A stretch of 64,000 nucleotides of DNA from an uncultured Granulosicoccaceae bacterium. GTDB lineage: Bacteria; Pseudomonadota; Gammaproteobacteria; Granulosicoccales; Granulosicoccaceae. Shown here piece by piece: positions 38,139 to 47,772 of this stretch. The position numbers and the translations under genes were made by a program. Under the pieces are notes generated by a model. It saw only the letters and a program-made list of their open reading frames with translations, did no database searches and had not been told where the DNA came from. Location of the stretch: contig CALHOU010000074.1 in NCBI GenBank assembly GCA_938035945.1, positions 1 through 64,000 on the forward strand, in the 5' to 3' direction. Positions within the stretch are counted from its first letter, which is position 1. Every line of letters starts with the position of its first letter.

Positions 38139-39035
38139 TCAGTAACCGTATTCCCCGGCCGTTTTGTGCGCAAGCTTTGCAATTTCTGCAATGTATGAAG
38201 GCGACTTTTTTTCATCATAGCGCGCCCTAAATTCCAGGCTTTGCGGTGTCCAATCATAATTAAGCTTAACGATCTCCTTACGCTGCAAGGATTCTCTAAC
38301 CATCACCAGTGGCAGCGTTGCTACGCCCATATGATTTATCGCCATATACAAACAAGCGGCCAAATTGCTCGATGGCACCAAGCGGTGTTGACTGCTGTGC
38401 TGTGATTGAAAATGTCTGGCAATCGCTTTGAATAAATCAGAATCACGCGCATGGGTCAAAATGGGTTGCGATGCGATTTCCTTTTTTGTTAGTTTACGCC
38501 TTATCGATAATCCCAACTCGGTTGAGGCAACCCAAACCAACGGATAAGTGCCAAGATTGATATTGCCTGAAGTTGTTCTGTCGAACGGTGCGTTTTGCAG
38601 CGCGAGATCGATATTGCGATCAAACAACTCTTTGGATAAATTTGCCGATAAGTCGACAGTGAGTTCGACATGTATGTTGGGAAACTGTTCGTTCAGGGCT
38701 CTAAGAAAATCTTGCAGCCAGGTATGCACGATCATCTCGGTCACACCTAAGCGCAAGGTACCCTCCCGCAAGGAAGCATCGCCCGATGCAGATATCAAGG
38801 CATCGACCGCGCTCAATACTGACCTTGCGTGCGATAACAGTTCCTTTCCGCGAGCGGTCAGTCGTACCGATCCTGCGTCCCGTTCAAGCAACTGAACATT
38901 AAGTGAATCTTCGAGCGCTCTGATGCGTATCGAGATATTTGGCTGGGTTGTGTTCAGGCGCGTGGCCGCCTTGCTAAAGCTGCCTAAATCGATCGCCCAC
39001 ACAAATGCCTCAAGTTGTTTCAGGTTCAAGCTCAT
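38139..39035 (-). CDS. LysR-family transcriptional regulator of the adjacent catabolic island
   Basis: 298 residues from the ATG at 39035, where the LysR helix-turn-helix alignment begins (LNLKQLEAFVWAIDLGSFSKAA, then TQPNISIRIRALEDSL). A longer upstream frame (to 39158) adds a tail that does not belong to the family. The C-terminal effector domain is the usual periplasmic-binding-like fold. It is divergent from hyuA with an AT-rich 193-bp gap carrying a dyad, the standard LysR layout, and likely activates the hyuAB-to-sox genes in response to a substrate. Confidence 0.88.
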   Translation of the reverse strand: MSLNLKQLEAFVWAIDLGSFSKAATRLNTTQPNISIRIRALEDSLNVQLLERDAGSVRLTARGKELLSHARSVLSAVDALISASGDASLREGTLRLGVTEMIVHTWLQDFLRALNEQFPNIHVELTVDLSANLSKELFDRNIDLALQNAPFDRTTSGNINLGTYPLVWVASTELGLSIRRKLTKKEIASQPILTHARDSDLFKAIARHFQSQHSSQHRLVPSSNLAACLYMAINHMGVATLPLVMVRESLQRKEIVKLNYDWTPQSLEFRARYDEKKSPSYIAEIAKLAHKTAGEYGY

Positions 39036-39152
39036 GTGAGGTTGATAAGCGGTTTGTGGATGATTTTCTTCATCAATACTATTCGGCGCTTGGTTAGTTG
39101 CCGTAGATGACCGCCAGCGTCGAAGATTATAAGCATAAGAAATAATAATATA

Positions 39153-39187
39153 ATCCATAATATAAAATAATTGGATATTATTATCCA
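39153..39187 (+). promoter_or_regulatory. Candidate LysR operator upstream of hyuA
   Basis: TGGATA (39172-39177) and TATCCA (39182-39187) form a dyad with a 4-bp spacer, and a further ATCCA half lies at about 39153. The region is very AT-rich and lies 42-76 bp before the hyuA start. AAGGA at 39216-39220 is the hyuA ribosome site. Confidence 0.5.
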
Positions 39188-39228
39188 GATCTTGGACACT
39201 GCGCTCAATAATCCCAAGGAAAATACCG

Positions 39229-41307
39229 ATGACTCAGGCGATCCACAGATTAGGTGTTGATATAGGCGGGACCTTTACCGATGTGGTTCTCGAAGTTGGT
39301 GATGAGCTTTTTTCCACCAAAGTACTGACCACCTACACAGCGCCAGAAGACGCCATCATCGATGGCATGCATCAAGTCTTGAAAAAAGCCGGCCTTGCAC
39401 CATCTGCAATTGGCCAGATCATCCACGGTACAACCCTGGCCACCAATGCCCTGATCGAACGTCGCGGTGCGAAAACCGCGCTAATCACAACGGAAGGTTT
39501 TCGTGATGTTATTGAGATGCGCACAGAATCGCGCTTTGAGCAATATGATTTAAATCTCGAATTGCCTGAGCCACTGCTTCCACGTCAAAGTCGATTAACG
39601 CTCACAGAGCGAGTTAATGCATCCGGCGAAGTGTTGTGTGCGTTAGACGAAGCTGAAATTGAAACGGTTGCCGATACCATTGCTCAAGCTGGCTATGAAA
39701 GTGTTGCTGTGGGTTTATTGCACAGCTATGCAAACCCTGTTCACGAAAACATGATTCGCGATGTACTGACAAAGCGTTTACCGCACGTGATGGTGTCATT
39801 GTCTTCAGAGGTGTCGCCGCAAATGCGTGAGTACGAGCGCTTCAATACGGTTGTTGCTAACGCTTATATCAAGCCGCTAATGAAAAGTTACCTAGGGCGT
39901 CTTGAGGGGCGTCTTAAAAACGAAGGCGTTAGCTGCTCGATTTTTCTCATGCACTCCGGTGGTGGCATTATCTCTTTGGAGAGTGCAGCTGACTTTCCGG
40001 TCCGTCTGGTTGAGTCAGGTCCGGCTGGCGGGGCTGTGTTTGCCGCCAATATTGCATCAAAGTACGGTTTGGATAAAGTGCTTTCATTTGATATGGGCGG
40101 CACTACAGCCAAGATATGTTTGATAAAAAATCAAACGCCGAAAACCAGTCGCGTGTTTGAAGTAGCCAGAACTTACCGCTTTAAAAAGGGCTCGGGCATG
40201 CCTATCTCGATTCCGGTTATCGACATGGTGGAGATCGGTGCTGGTGGTGGGTCGCTTGCGCACGTCGATGGTATGAATCAAATTCGTGTTGGTCCAGAGT
40301 CGGCAGGTTCTGAGCCTGGCCCTGCTTGTTATGGTCGCGGTGGCGATCGCCCGGCGGTGACCGATGCTGATTTGGTGTTAGGCAAGCTTGATCCAGATAA
40401 CTTTGCCGGTGGTTCAATTCAATTACACAAAGATGAATCGGGTAAGGCGTTGACTACGGTCATTGGCGATACCTTGAGTATGGATCAACAAACAGCGGCC
40501 TTTGGTCTGGCCGAAGTGGTCGATGAAAACATGGCCAATGCTGCGCGTGTACACGCGGTTGAGAACGGCGAGGATTTATCCGAGTACACAATGATAGCGT
40601 TCGGTGGTGCGGCACCACTGCATGCCGGACGACTTTGTGAAAAGCTCAGTATAGATCGATTGTTAGTGCCCCCAGGTGCAGGCGTTGGTTCAGCCATTGG
40701 TTTTTTACGCGCGCCATTTAGCTTTGAAGCTAACCGCAGTGTTTACATGCGGCTATCGGATTTTGACCCGAGCCTTATCACAAAATTATTAGGTGAATTG
40801 CAATCAGAAGCAATCAGTTTTGTGCGCTCATGTGATGCAGAGTCTGAGATCTTGTCTGAATTTAAAGTGTATATGCGTTATTCGGGACAAGGCTGGGAAA
40901 TACCGGTTGAACTCAGCGCGGCACAAGTCGCCAACCCGCAAGTGGATGTCTTTCAATCACGTTTTGAAGAAGACTACACCGCTTTGTTCGGACGTACGGT
41001 TGATGGCATGGATATAGAGATAACGGTTTGGGCCGTTAACGCCACTACTCCTGCACATGCTGTTCAACGCGTAGCATCAGAATCGGGTAGTAGTGAAGCC
41101 CGTGTGCATGGTCAGCGCACGATGTTTGATCCCGCGCAAAGCCGCGAAGTTGATGCGGCTATCGTGCTGCGCAATGAAATGGCAACCGGGCAAACCGTGC
41201 AGGGTCCTGCCGCTATAACCGAAGATGAAACCACCATTATTTTACCAAGCAGCCGACGCGCCGTAAGACAACCTGACGGTTGTATTGACGTGCTGGTTGG
41301 AAAATAG
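39229..41307 (+). CDS. hyuA: Hydantoinase/oxoprolinase family subunit A
   Basis: 692 residues. N-terminal RLGVDIGGTFTDVVLE (phosphate-binding, Hydant_A_N) and central LSFDMGGTTAKICLIK are the two ATPase-fold signatures; GAGGGSLAHVDG and ESAGSEPGPACYGRGG are the family landmarks. With HyuB it forms an ATP-dependent ring-opening or carboxylating enzyme (5-oxoprolinase, N-methylhydantoinase, acetone/acetophenone carboxylase and caprolactamase are all members). The exact substrate cannot be told from sequence. It starts an operon behind a divergent LysR gene, and hyuB follows 12 bp later. Confidence 0.92.
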   Translation: MTQAIHRLGVDIGGTFTDVVLEVGDELFSTKVLTTYTAPEDAIIDGMHQVLKKAGLAPSAIGQIIHGTTLATNALIERRGAKTALITTEGFRDVIEMRTESRFEQYDLNLELPEPLLPRQSRLTLTERVNASGEVLCALDEAEIETVADTIAQAGYESVAVGLLHSYANPVHENMIRDVLTKRLPHVMVSLSSEVSPQMREYERFNTVVANAYIKPLMKSYLGRLEGRLKNEGVSCSIFLMHSGGGIISLESAADFPVRLVESGPAGGAVFAANIASKYGLDKVLSFDMGGTTAKICLIKNQTPKTSRVFEVARTYRFKKGSGMPISIPVIDMVEIGAGGGSLAHVDGMNQIRVGPESAGSEPGPACYGRGGDRPAVTDADLVLGKLDPDNFAGGSIQLHKDESGKALTTVIGDTLSMDQQTAAFGLAEVVDENMANAARVHAVENGEDLSEYTMIAFGGAAPLHAGRLCEKLSIDRLLVPPGAGVGSAIGFLRAPFSFEANRSVYMRLSDFDPSLITKLLGELQSEAISFVRSCDAESEILSEFKVYMRYSGQGWEIPVELSAAQVANPQVDVFQSRFEEDYTALFGRTVDGMDIEITVWAVNATTPAHAVQRVASESGSSEARVHGQRTMFDPAQSREVDAAIVLRNEMATGQTVQGPAAITEDETTIILPSSRRAVRQPDGCIDVLVGK

Positions 41308-41319
41308 GAGATCGCCAAA

Positions 41320-43026
41320 ATGAATACGATAAGCAATGTTTCAAATCAGGTCATGTGGAACCGCTTGATCTCGGTTGTTGAAGAACAGGCGCAAGCACTT
41401 GTACGCACCGCGTTTTCAACCTCTGTGCGCGAAGCCGGTGATTTATCTGCTGGTGTATATGACACCGAAGGTCGCATGTTGGCGCAAGCGGTTACGGGCA
41501 CACCAGGGCACGTGAATGCCATGGCCGATGCCGTGGCCCATTTTATTCGACGAATTGGTCGAGAAAATATTTTAGAAGGCGATGTGTACATCACTAACGA
41601 CCCTTGGGAAGGTACCGGTCACTTACACGATATCACCGTTGTGAGCCCATCGTTTTTAAACGCTGAACTGGTGGGCTTTTTTGGTTGTACCGCTCACATT
41701 GTAGATATCGGTGGCCGTGGTTTTGGTGCTGATGCAAATTCAGTTTATGAAGAAGGGCTGTATATACCGATCATGAAATTCGCCAATCAAGGTGTAGTGG
41801 ATAAGACTTTAGTCAATATAGTTCGGGGCAACGTACGTGAACCAGACCAATTAGTCGGTGATATTTACGCGTTGGCTACCTGCAATGAGATTGGTCATCG
41901 TCGTCTTATAGACATGATGCAGGAATTTGGCTTGAGTCAGCTTGATGGCATTGCTGAATTCATATTGGAAAACTCAAGGCGTGCAACGATAGAAAAAATC
42001 GCTGCCTTACCGCAAAAAAGTGCGACGGGTGAAATGACCATTGATGGTTATAGCCACCCAGTCGATTTGCGTGTGAAGCTCTTCATTGAAAAAGATCACA
42101 TGCTGTGTGATTTTGAAGGCACATCTGGTTTAGATAAAAAAGGTATTAATGTGCCACTGGTGTACACCAAGGCTTATGCGTGCTATGCGTTGAAATGCGC
42201 AGTTGCGCCAGAAATTCCTAACAACGCAGCTTCACTCGAACCGTTCCGTATTGTGGCGCCAGAAAATTCTATAGTGAATGCACTGCACCCAGCACCGGTG
42301 GCTTTGCGCCATGTTATTGGCCACATGATCCCGGATACCGTGTACGCGGCACTCGACAAGTTATTACCAGCAACAGTGCCTGCAGAAGGTGCGGGTTGCT
42401 TGTGTAATTTCCAGGTGTCGGTGCGTCCGCGAACCGATGAACCCGCACCTGAAGGTACCGTACGCTCAGAGGTGCTTACCTTTAATTCAGGTGGTGCCGG
42501 TGCGCGTCCTCAATATGACGGGCTTAACGCTACCGCGTTTCCATCAGGCGTTATGACTATGCCGGTTGAGGCAACCGAAAATGTGGGCCCTGTTTTGATT
42601 TGGCGTAAAGAGCTTCGCCCTGATAGCGGTGGTGCTGGCCAGTTTCGTGGTGGTCTTGGTCAATACATGGAAGTGGGCGTTGTTGAAGGGCATGAGTTTG
42701 ACTTCCAGGCCATGTTCGATCGTGTTGATCATCCAGCGCGTGGTCGTCAAGGCGGTCACAACGGTGGTTCTACAACCATTGCGCAAGATGATGGTACGGC
42801 CATGAAAGGTAAGGGTAAGCAGTTTGTGCCGCACGGTCGTAAAGTGATGTTGGCGTTTCCTGGTGGCGCCGGCTATGGCGACCCTAAGCAGCGTGACCCT
42901 GATATGGTCAAGCGCGACTTGGCCCGTGGCTATATCAGTGCATCGGTTGCGAAACAAGACTATGGTTTAAGCGATGCCGAAATACAATCGGTTGAGGATG
43001 CAGTTCAGCGCGGTGAAAACATCTAG
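41320..43026 (+). CDS. hyuB: Hydantoinase/oxoprolinase family subunit B
   Basis: 568 residues. It has the Hydantoinase_B N-terminus (MWNRLISVVEEQAQALVRTAFSTSVREAGDLS-like region, positions 6-40), YITNDPWEGTGHLHD, FFGCTAHIVDIGG and the C-terminal PPHGRK-like FVPHGRKVMLAFPGGAGYGDP that closes the family. TAGGAG precedes the start. Size and order match HyuAB of N-methylhydantoinases and oxoprolinases. It acts in a complex with HyuA in the cytoplasm. Confidence 0.92.
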   Translation: MNTISNVSNQVMWNRLISVVEEQAQALVRTAFSTSVREAGDLSAGVYDTEGRMLAQAVTGTPGHVNAMADAVAHFIRRIGRENILEGDVYITNDPWEGTGHLHDITVVSPSFLNAELVGFFGCTAHIVDIGGRGFGADANSVYEEGLYIPIMKFANQGVVDKTLVNIVRGNVREPDQLVGDIYALATCNEIGHRRLIDMMQEFGLSQLDGIAEFILENSRRATIEKIAALPQKSATGEMTIDGYSHPVDLRVKLFIEKDHMLCDFEGTSGLDKKGINVPLVYTKAYACYALKCAVAPEIPNNAASLEPFRIVAPENSIVNALHPAPVALRHVIGHMIPDTVYAALDKLLPATVPAEGAGCLCNFQVSVRPRTDEPAPEGTVRSEVLTFNSGGAGARPQYDGLNATAFPSGVMTMPVEATENVGPVLIWRKELRPDSGGAGQFRGGLGQYMEVGVVEGHEFDFQAMFDRVDHPARGRQGGHNGGSTTIAQDDGTAMKGKGKQFVPHGRKVMLAFPGGAGYGDPKQRDPDMVKRDLARGYISASVAKQDYGLSDAEIQSVEDAVQRGENI

Positions 43027-43074
43027 CGCTTTATTTGCAAAACCTGATTACGTCACTCTTATGAAAGGTGGTCA

Positions 43075-44283
43075 ATGAATTACGCAGCAACATGTTTATC
43101 TGCCGTTAAACCGTCCGCGTCGGCAATGACCAGTGAGCTTGCAAAGGCCATGAAGGCGGCAGGGCACGACGTTATAGATTTGGGGTTGGGCGAACCCGAT
43201 TTTGATACGCCACCAAGCATTGTCGATGCGGCATGCGATGCCGCACGAGCGGGTCAAACGCGTTACCCACCTACGGTTGGTACATTGGAATTGCGAACAG
43301 CGATCAGTGACAAGTTCAAGCGTGAAAACGGATTGGCATATTCAACTGATGAAATTATTGTATCCAACGGCGCCAAACAAATTATTTTCGGAGCGCTCAT
43401 GGCAAGCATGGAGCCAGGCCAAGAGGTCGTACTGTGTGCTCCATTTTTTGGTTCTTATAAAGATATTACGCTAATCCAAGGCGGCGTACCGGTTGAGGTT
43501 CAATGTCCGGCGGCCAACGGTTTTAAATTAACCCCCGACGCATTAGACGCGGTATTAACAGATAAAACGCGATGGTTATTTTTAAATTCCCCGTGCAACC
43601 CCAGCGGGGCTGTGTATAGCGCGGAAGAATTAAAAGCTTTGGAGAACGTACTGGCAAATTTCCCGAACGTTCTTATTCTATCGGATGAAATCTACGAGCA
43701 TATTTTGTTCGATGACCTTGAGCACATACCCTTTGTGCGCGCCTGTCCAAGTTTGCGTGACAGGACCTTAACCGTGAATGGTGTATCCAAGGCGTATGCA
43801 ATGACCGGTTGGCGAATAGGCTATGGGGCTGGTCATAAAACATTAATCAGTGCCATGACCAAAGTGCAATCACAGATTTCATCGGGTGCTTGTTCGGTGG
43901 CACAGTCTGCAGCAGTCGCTGCCTTAAACGGACCGCAACAGAGTGTTGCTGAGTTTCGCGAAGCCTTTGAAGTTCGCCGTAATTTAGTACATCAGCTTGT
44001 TACAAAAATCGACGGCTTGCATCTCGATGCACCCGGTGGGGCCTTCTATGCCTATATTGGATGCGCAAACTATATCGGCGCAACAATGCCGGATGGAAAT
44101 ACCATTGATGACGATGTGGCCTTAGCCAAATACTTTTTAGAAGATGCCCAAGTGGCATTGGTGCCAGGTTCGGCCTATGGCTTATCGCCGTTTGTCAGAA
44201 TTTCTACAGCTGCGCCCGAGGCGGTCTTAGAACAAGCACTAAAAAGGATGGAGCAAAGCCTTTTGAAGTTAAGCAAAGCATAG
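43075..44283 (+). CDS. Class I PLP-dependent aminotransferase
   Basis: 402 residues of the aspartate-aminotransferase-like class Ib group. It shows DLGLGEPDFDTP, RYPPTVGTLELR, FLNSPCNPSGAVYS, ILSDEIYEHILFDD and the PLP lysine in VNGVSKAYAMTGWRIGYG. AAAGGTGG precedes the start. It follows hyuB by 48 bp in the same direction. In this setting it may transaminate a keto acid or amino acid released from the island's substrate; the amino donor is not known. Confidence 0.9.
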   Translation: MNYAATCLSAVKPSASAMTSELAKAMKAAGHDVIDLGLGEPDFDTPPSIVDAACDAARAGQTRYPPTVGTLELRTAISDKFKRENGLAYSTDEIIVSNGAKQIIFGALMASMEPGQEVVLCAPFFGSYKDITLIQGGVPVEVQCPAANGFKLTPDALDAVLTDKTRWLFLNSPCNPSGAVYSAEELKALENVLANFPNVLILSDEIYEHILFDDLEHIPFVRACPSLRDRTLTVNGVSKAYAMTGWRIGYGAGHKTLISAMTKVQSQISSGACSVAQSAAVAALNGPQQSVAEFREAFEVRRNLVHQLVTKIDGLHLDAPGGAFYAYIGCANYIGATMPDGNTIDDDVALAKYFLEDAQVALVPGSAYGLSPFVRISTAAPEAVLEQALKRMEQSLLKLSKA

Positions 44284-44300
44284 TTACAGAAAGAACAAAC

Positions 44301-44341
44301 AATAACGTGGCGCTACGCAATATTGTGCGCAGTGCGTTATT
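44301..44341 (+). promoter_or_regulatory. Intercistronic hairpin before the epimerase gene
   Basis: AATAACG (44301-44307) pairs with CGTTATT (44335-44341), enclosing an inner GCGC/GCGC stem. It lies between the aminotransferase stop and the epimerase ATG at 44375; no T-run follows, so it is more likely an attenuating or stabilising structure than a full terminator. Confidence 0.45.
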
Positions 44342-44374
44342 CGGTACACCGCATTTATTCAAGAGAATACAAAT

Positions 44375-45208
44375 ATGAAATTGGTTCTAACAGGCGCTGC
44401 TGGGCGTCTTGGTTCTTATCTTCGAGAACCGTTGGCAAAAATGGCCGATAGTCTCATCTCTTCAGATATTGCTGATGATGTGGGCACCTTGTTCCCTGGC
44501 GAAACCTACGTAAAGGCTGACTTGAGTGACTTGAATGCCATTTTGGAACTTACTAAAGGCGCTGACATGATTGTGCACTTCGGTGCTTATGGCGATGAAG
44601 CTTCCTTCGATACCATACTAGGGCCTAACATTGTTGGCGCTTACAACATTTGGGAGTCAGCCTACCAAAATAACGTGCGTCGAGTTGTTTACGCCAGCTC
44701 TATTCACGCGGTTGGCATGCATCCTAAAACCGATTTTATTGGTACTGATGCGCCACACAAGCCAGATACATTTTACGGGTTGGCAAAGTGTTTTAGCGAA
44801 GACTTGGCCAGTCTGTATTGGGACAAGCGCCAAGTAGAAAGTGTGTGCATGCGAATTCTTTCATGTGCTCAAGTTACCAGTACACGTGCACTGGGGTCTT
44901 GGTTGTCATACGATGATTTGATTCATTTGGTTGAATGCTCAATCAATACGCCTGTGACCGGTTTTACAGTGGTGTACGGGGTGTCGAACAATGATCGCGT
45001 ACCTGTTGATAATTCAGCATCAAGCTTTCTCGGCTTTCGACCTAAAGACAATGCAGAACAATACGCGGAACAAATATTGGCTGAGAGCGAGCCGATGGAT
45101 GTAAACGATCCCGGGAGCCTATTACACGGCGGGCCGTTTGCGTCAATCGAATTGGGTAACAGTGGCTTGGCCACAATGAAAATTATTGACGATACGAAGA
45201 AAACGTAA
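44375..45208 (+). CDS. NAD-dependent epimerase/dehydratase, uronate-dehydrogenase-like
   Basis: 277 residues of the extended SDR fold. N-terminal LTGAAGRLGSYLREPL is the NAD-binding loop and YGLAK is the catalytic YxxxK; VVYASSIHAVG supplies the Ser. Overall pattern and length resemble uronate dehydrogenase (Udh), which oxidises hexuronates to aldarolactones, but enzymes of other sugars share this fold. Its presence between an aminotransferase and an SDR within a hydantoinase/sarcosine oxidase island is unexpected, so the substrate is open. Confidence 0.85.
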   Translation: MKLVLTGAAGRLGSYLREPLAKMADSLISSDIADDVGTLFPGETYVKADLSDLNAILELTKGADMIVHFGAYGDEASFDTILGPNIVGAYNIWESAYQNNVRRVVYASSIHAVGMHPKTDFIGTDAPHKPDTFYGLAKCFSEDLASLYWDKRQVESVCMRILSCAQVTSTRALGSWLSYDDLIHLVECSINTPVTGFTVVYGVSNNDRVPVDNSASSFLGFRPKDNAEQYAEQILAESEPMDVNDPGSLLHGGPFASIELGNSGLATMKIIDDTKKT

Positions 45209-45284
45209 GTTTTAGGGCATAAGGTAAATATTTAATGCGGTGCGTGCATGCGCATTTGCTAACTACACAAATTGGAGATACAAC

Positions 45285-45989
45285 ATGAGTGATAAGCAAG
45301 TCGTTTTAATAGTAGGTGGTGGTAGCGGTATCGGTGCAGATTCAGCTCGAGCATTGTCAGAAAAAGGCTATGACGTAGCTGTTATGTCTTCCTCTGGAAA
45401 AGGCGAAGCACTAGGTAATGAGCTAGGTGGATTGGGCTTTACTGGCTCCAACCTAGTGCCTGCAGATTTAGAAAAATTCGTGAGTGTGTCGATGGATAAA
45501 TTCGGGCGCATTGATGGTGTTGTTAATTGCACCGGTCATGGCCCTAAAGGACCTATCATGGAAATCAGCGATGAAGATTGGCACTTAGGCATGGATTACT
45601 ACATGATGAATGTTGTAAGGATGACGCGACTGGTTCTGCCCATCATGCAAAAACAAAAGAACGGATCTATAGTGAATATTTCGACCTTCGCAACGTTCGA
45701 ACCCGACCCCGACTTCCCAACCTCTGCCGTATTCAGAGCATCGCTTGCAACCTACACAAAACTGTTCAGTACAAAGTTCGCCGCTGAAGGCATTCGCATG
45801 AACAATATTTTGCCCGGTTTTATCGACAGTCTGCCAGAAAAGGAAGACCGTGTTGCGCGTATTCCCGCTGGTCGATATGCGAATGTTCGTGAGTTATCTG
45901 AAACCGTTGCGTTTATGGTGTCAGACGCGTCGAGCTATATTACTGGCCAAAACTTACGTGTTGATGGAGGTTTAACGGCCTCTGTATGA
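45285..45989 (+). CDS. Short-chain dehydrogenase/reductase lacking the catalytic Tyr and Lys
   Basis: 234 residues from ATG 45285 (TTGGAG 9-14 nt upstream). The Rossmann loop GGGSGIGADSARAL is intact and Ser133 of the catalytic set is in NISTF. However, the usual YxxxK position reads FRASL (Phe150, Leu154), so both catalytic residues are replaced. C-terminal SSYITGQNLRVDGGLT is the normal SDR ending. It could be a binding or structural paralogue, or use other residues. It lies downstream of the epimerase gene on the same strand. Confidence 0.82.
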   Translation: MSDKQVVLIVGGGSGIGADSARALSEKGYDVAVMSSSGKGEALGNELGGLGFTGSNLVPADLEKFVSVSMDKFGRIDGVVNCTGHGPKGPIMEISDEDWHLGMDYYMMNVVRMTRLVLPIMQKQKNGSIVNISTFATFEPDPDFPTSAVFRASLATYTKLFSTKFAAEGIRMNNILPGFIDSLPEKEDRVARIPAGRYANVRELSETVAFMVSDASSYITGQNLRVDGGLTASV

Positions 45990-46346
45990 TGTATGTTCTC
46001 GCTTGGCGCTAACTGGTGTACTTGGCTGTTGGTAATCACATCACCACTCAAGTACATTATCAAAATCGAATTTAGCGTTCTTAGGCGGCTGTGGAATCAG
46101 CTTTGTGTTGTGGTAGTGGATGTAAATGGCTTCAACTCCCTCAACACTTTTCGTCGCATGGCACTGCTGCGGTCGGCTCTGTGGCCGTATTTTTCTCTTG
46201 AGCGCTTAGCGATCTTGCCACTGGCCGGTATTTGTGCGATACCAAAGCCAACGTAGACTGCATAGCTTAGTAGGTTAGCTTAGTGCTAATCGTTGGTTAT
46301 ATAAGCTACGCTATAGCTCCAATCTAAACAGTTCACCTCGACCGCA
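45990..46346. other. Gap between SDR and MFS genes
   Basis: About 357 bp with no convincing gene; an 87-codon plus-strand frame from 45993 has no family features. A direct repeat TAGCTTAGT occurs at 46263-46271 and 46276-46284, and an AT-rich stretch with TTATATAAGC follows. The gap may hold a second promoter for the transporter and sox genes. Confidence 0.4.
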
Positions 46347-47588
46347 ATGCCAGTTGGCGCAAAAGTTACCATGAGTGTTGAAGCTCGGATGTCGAACTAC
46401 TATGGACTGTTTTTCTTGTCCATTGGTAGCGTGATGCCGTTCATCGCTCTGTGGTTTGATTCACTTGCTATATCACCAGCACTGAGTGGCGCTATATTCG
46501 CCGCACCGTCGATTGTGATTGTGCTATTCACGGTTGTTATCGGTGGTTGGGCTGATCGGCTAAGTGATTGGCGCACTGCCATTATCGTGTGCAATTGGAT
46601 TGTGCTGATATTGTTTAGCTGGTTTTTATTTCGCACGAATAGTTGGGACATATTGATTGTTTGGACCTTGGCCGGTTTATTCACACATGCAAGCAATCCG
46701 ATCATGGATGCAGCCGCATTGAATTTAACCAAAAAAAGAGGCAGTGATTTTGGTCGTATAAGAGCGATCGGGTCGATCGGATTTATTGTTGGTGTTGTGT
46801 TGGCTGGGTGGATTTTCGAACAGGTTGGACTGAGCTGGTTTGTACCGGTTGTGCTGGCGGGGGCTGCACTTCGGCTTATCGCTGCCCATGCCTTGCCGCG
46901 CTTTAAGTCTGCAGACGCAATCAATGATAATCGTGTAAACGGTGAGGCCATCCCGCGTGTCACCGGGGCTGCGCCATCAATTGCAATGGAACAGAGCCGC
47001 TCTGTTGGTATTCATGTTTTAAGACACCCAGGCATTCTGTGGGTCATTGTAGGAGCTGCACTGATTAATGCGTCGCACGGTTTCAACAATGTATTTGCGG
47101 TACTGCACTGGACTAAGCTGGAAATCAGCACCAGTCTGGCTTCGGTTTTGTGGGCTGTAGCGGTTATTGCAGAAGTGGCACTCATGTGGACTTTTCGCAG
47201 CGTCGCCAAGCGTTTCTCAGCACGAAAGTGTTTAGTGTTCGCAGGGGTCGTTTGCGCGCTGCGCTGGCTACTCTCTGGATTTGAACCCAGCCTTGTGCAA
47301 ATCTTCATCTTGCAAAGCCTGCATGCAATCACGTTCGGGCTGTCATTTCTCGCCATCGTAAACTTCATCTCTCGCAGGGTGCATGAAAACAATGCGGCGC
47401 AAGCGCAGAGCGTATTTGCCACGCTTGTGACCGCATTCATGGCCGTATCCACGTGGCTCTCTGGGTGGCTTTATGAGCAGTTTGCTGGGCAGAGTTATTG
47501 GGCGATGGCTGTTCTAGCGCTAATCGGTGCCCTGTGTGTGCTGCTGAGCTTTAACAGCGACCTTAAAGACCCGGTAGCACCCGAATAG
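46347..47588 (+). CDS. MFS transporter (HcaT/PPP-like family)
   Basis: 413 residues with 12 predicted membrane helices. FFLSIGSVMPFIALWFDS and the loop GGWADRLSDWRTA (between helices 2 and 3) fit the MFS_1_like group that includes HcaT. The second half starts LRHPGILWVIVGAALINASHGF. Start is uncertain between ATG 46347 and ATG 46371. Its place just before soxBDAG suggests it imports the compound consumed by the island, but ligand specificity cannot be read. Confidence 0.82.
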   Translation: MPVGAKVTMSVEARMSNYYGLFFLSIGSVMPFIALWFDSLAISPALSGAIFAAPSIVIVLFTVVIGGWADRLSDWRTAIIVCNWIVLILFSWFLFRTNSWDILIVWTLAGLFTHASNPIMDAAALNLTKKRGSDFGRIRAIGSIGFIVGVVLAGWIFEQVGLSWFVPVVLAGAALRLIAAHALPRFKSADAINDNRVNGEAIPRVTGAAPSIAMEQSRSVGIHVLRHPGILWVIVGAALINASHGFNNVFAVLHWTKLEISTSLASVLWAVAVIAEVALMWTFRSVAKRFSARKCLVFAGVVCALRWLLSGFEPSLVQIFILQSLHAITFGLSFLAIVNFISRRVHENNAAQAQSVFATLVTAFMAVSTWLSGWLYEQFAGQSYWAMAVLALIGALCVLLSFNSDLKDPVAPE

Positions 47589-47772
47589 AGCACGTTATTA
47601 GCGCCATTGGCTTGGCAGAGTCGCCCATCTCTAATCTGACGCTGTTAGACTACCCAGCACCGTATTCTTTACCCCAAAGGGTGGTGTCTTAGAGCACAAT
47701 ACCGGCTCTACAGACCGTGTAACTTTAAGGCGCCGAATTGAGCGTTTGTACCTTTTTGAATAAGCAAGAATC

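Noticed and set aside
45993-46256. 87-codon frame after the SDR gene
   Set aside because: No ribosome site, no domain and no hydrophobic pattern that suggests a real protein.
47589-47772. Possible glycine riboswitch before soxB
   Set aside because: I looked for the conserved glycine aptamer blocks in this gap and saw none; only AT-rich sequence and weak repeats.
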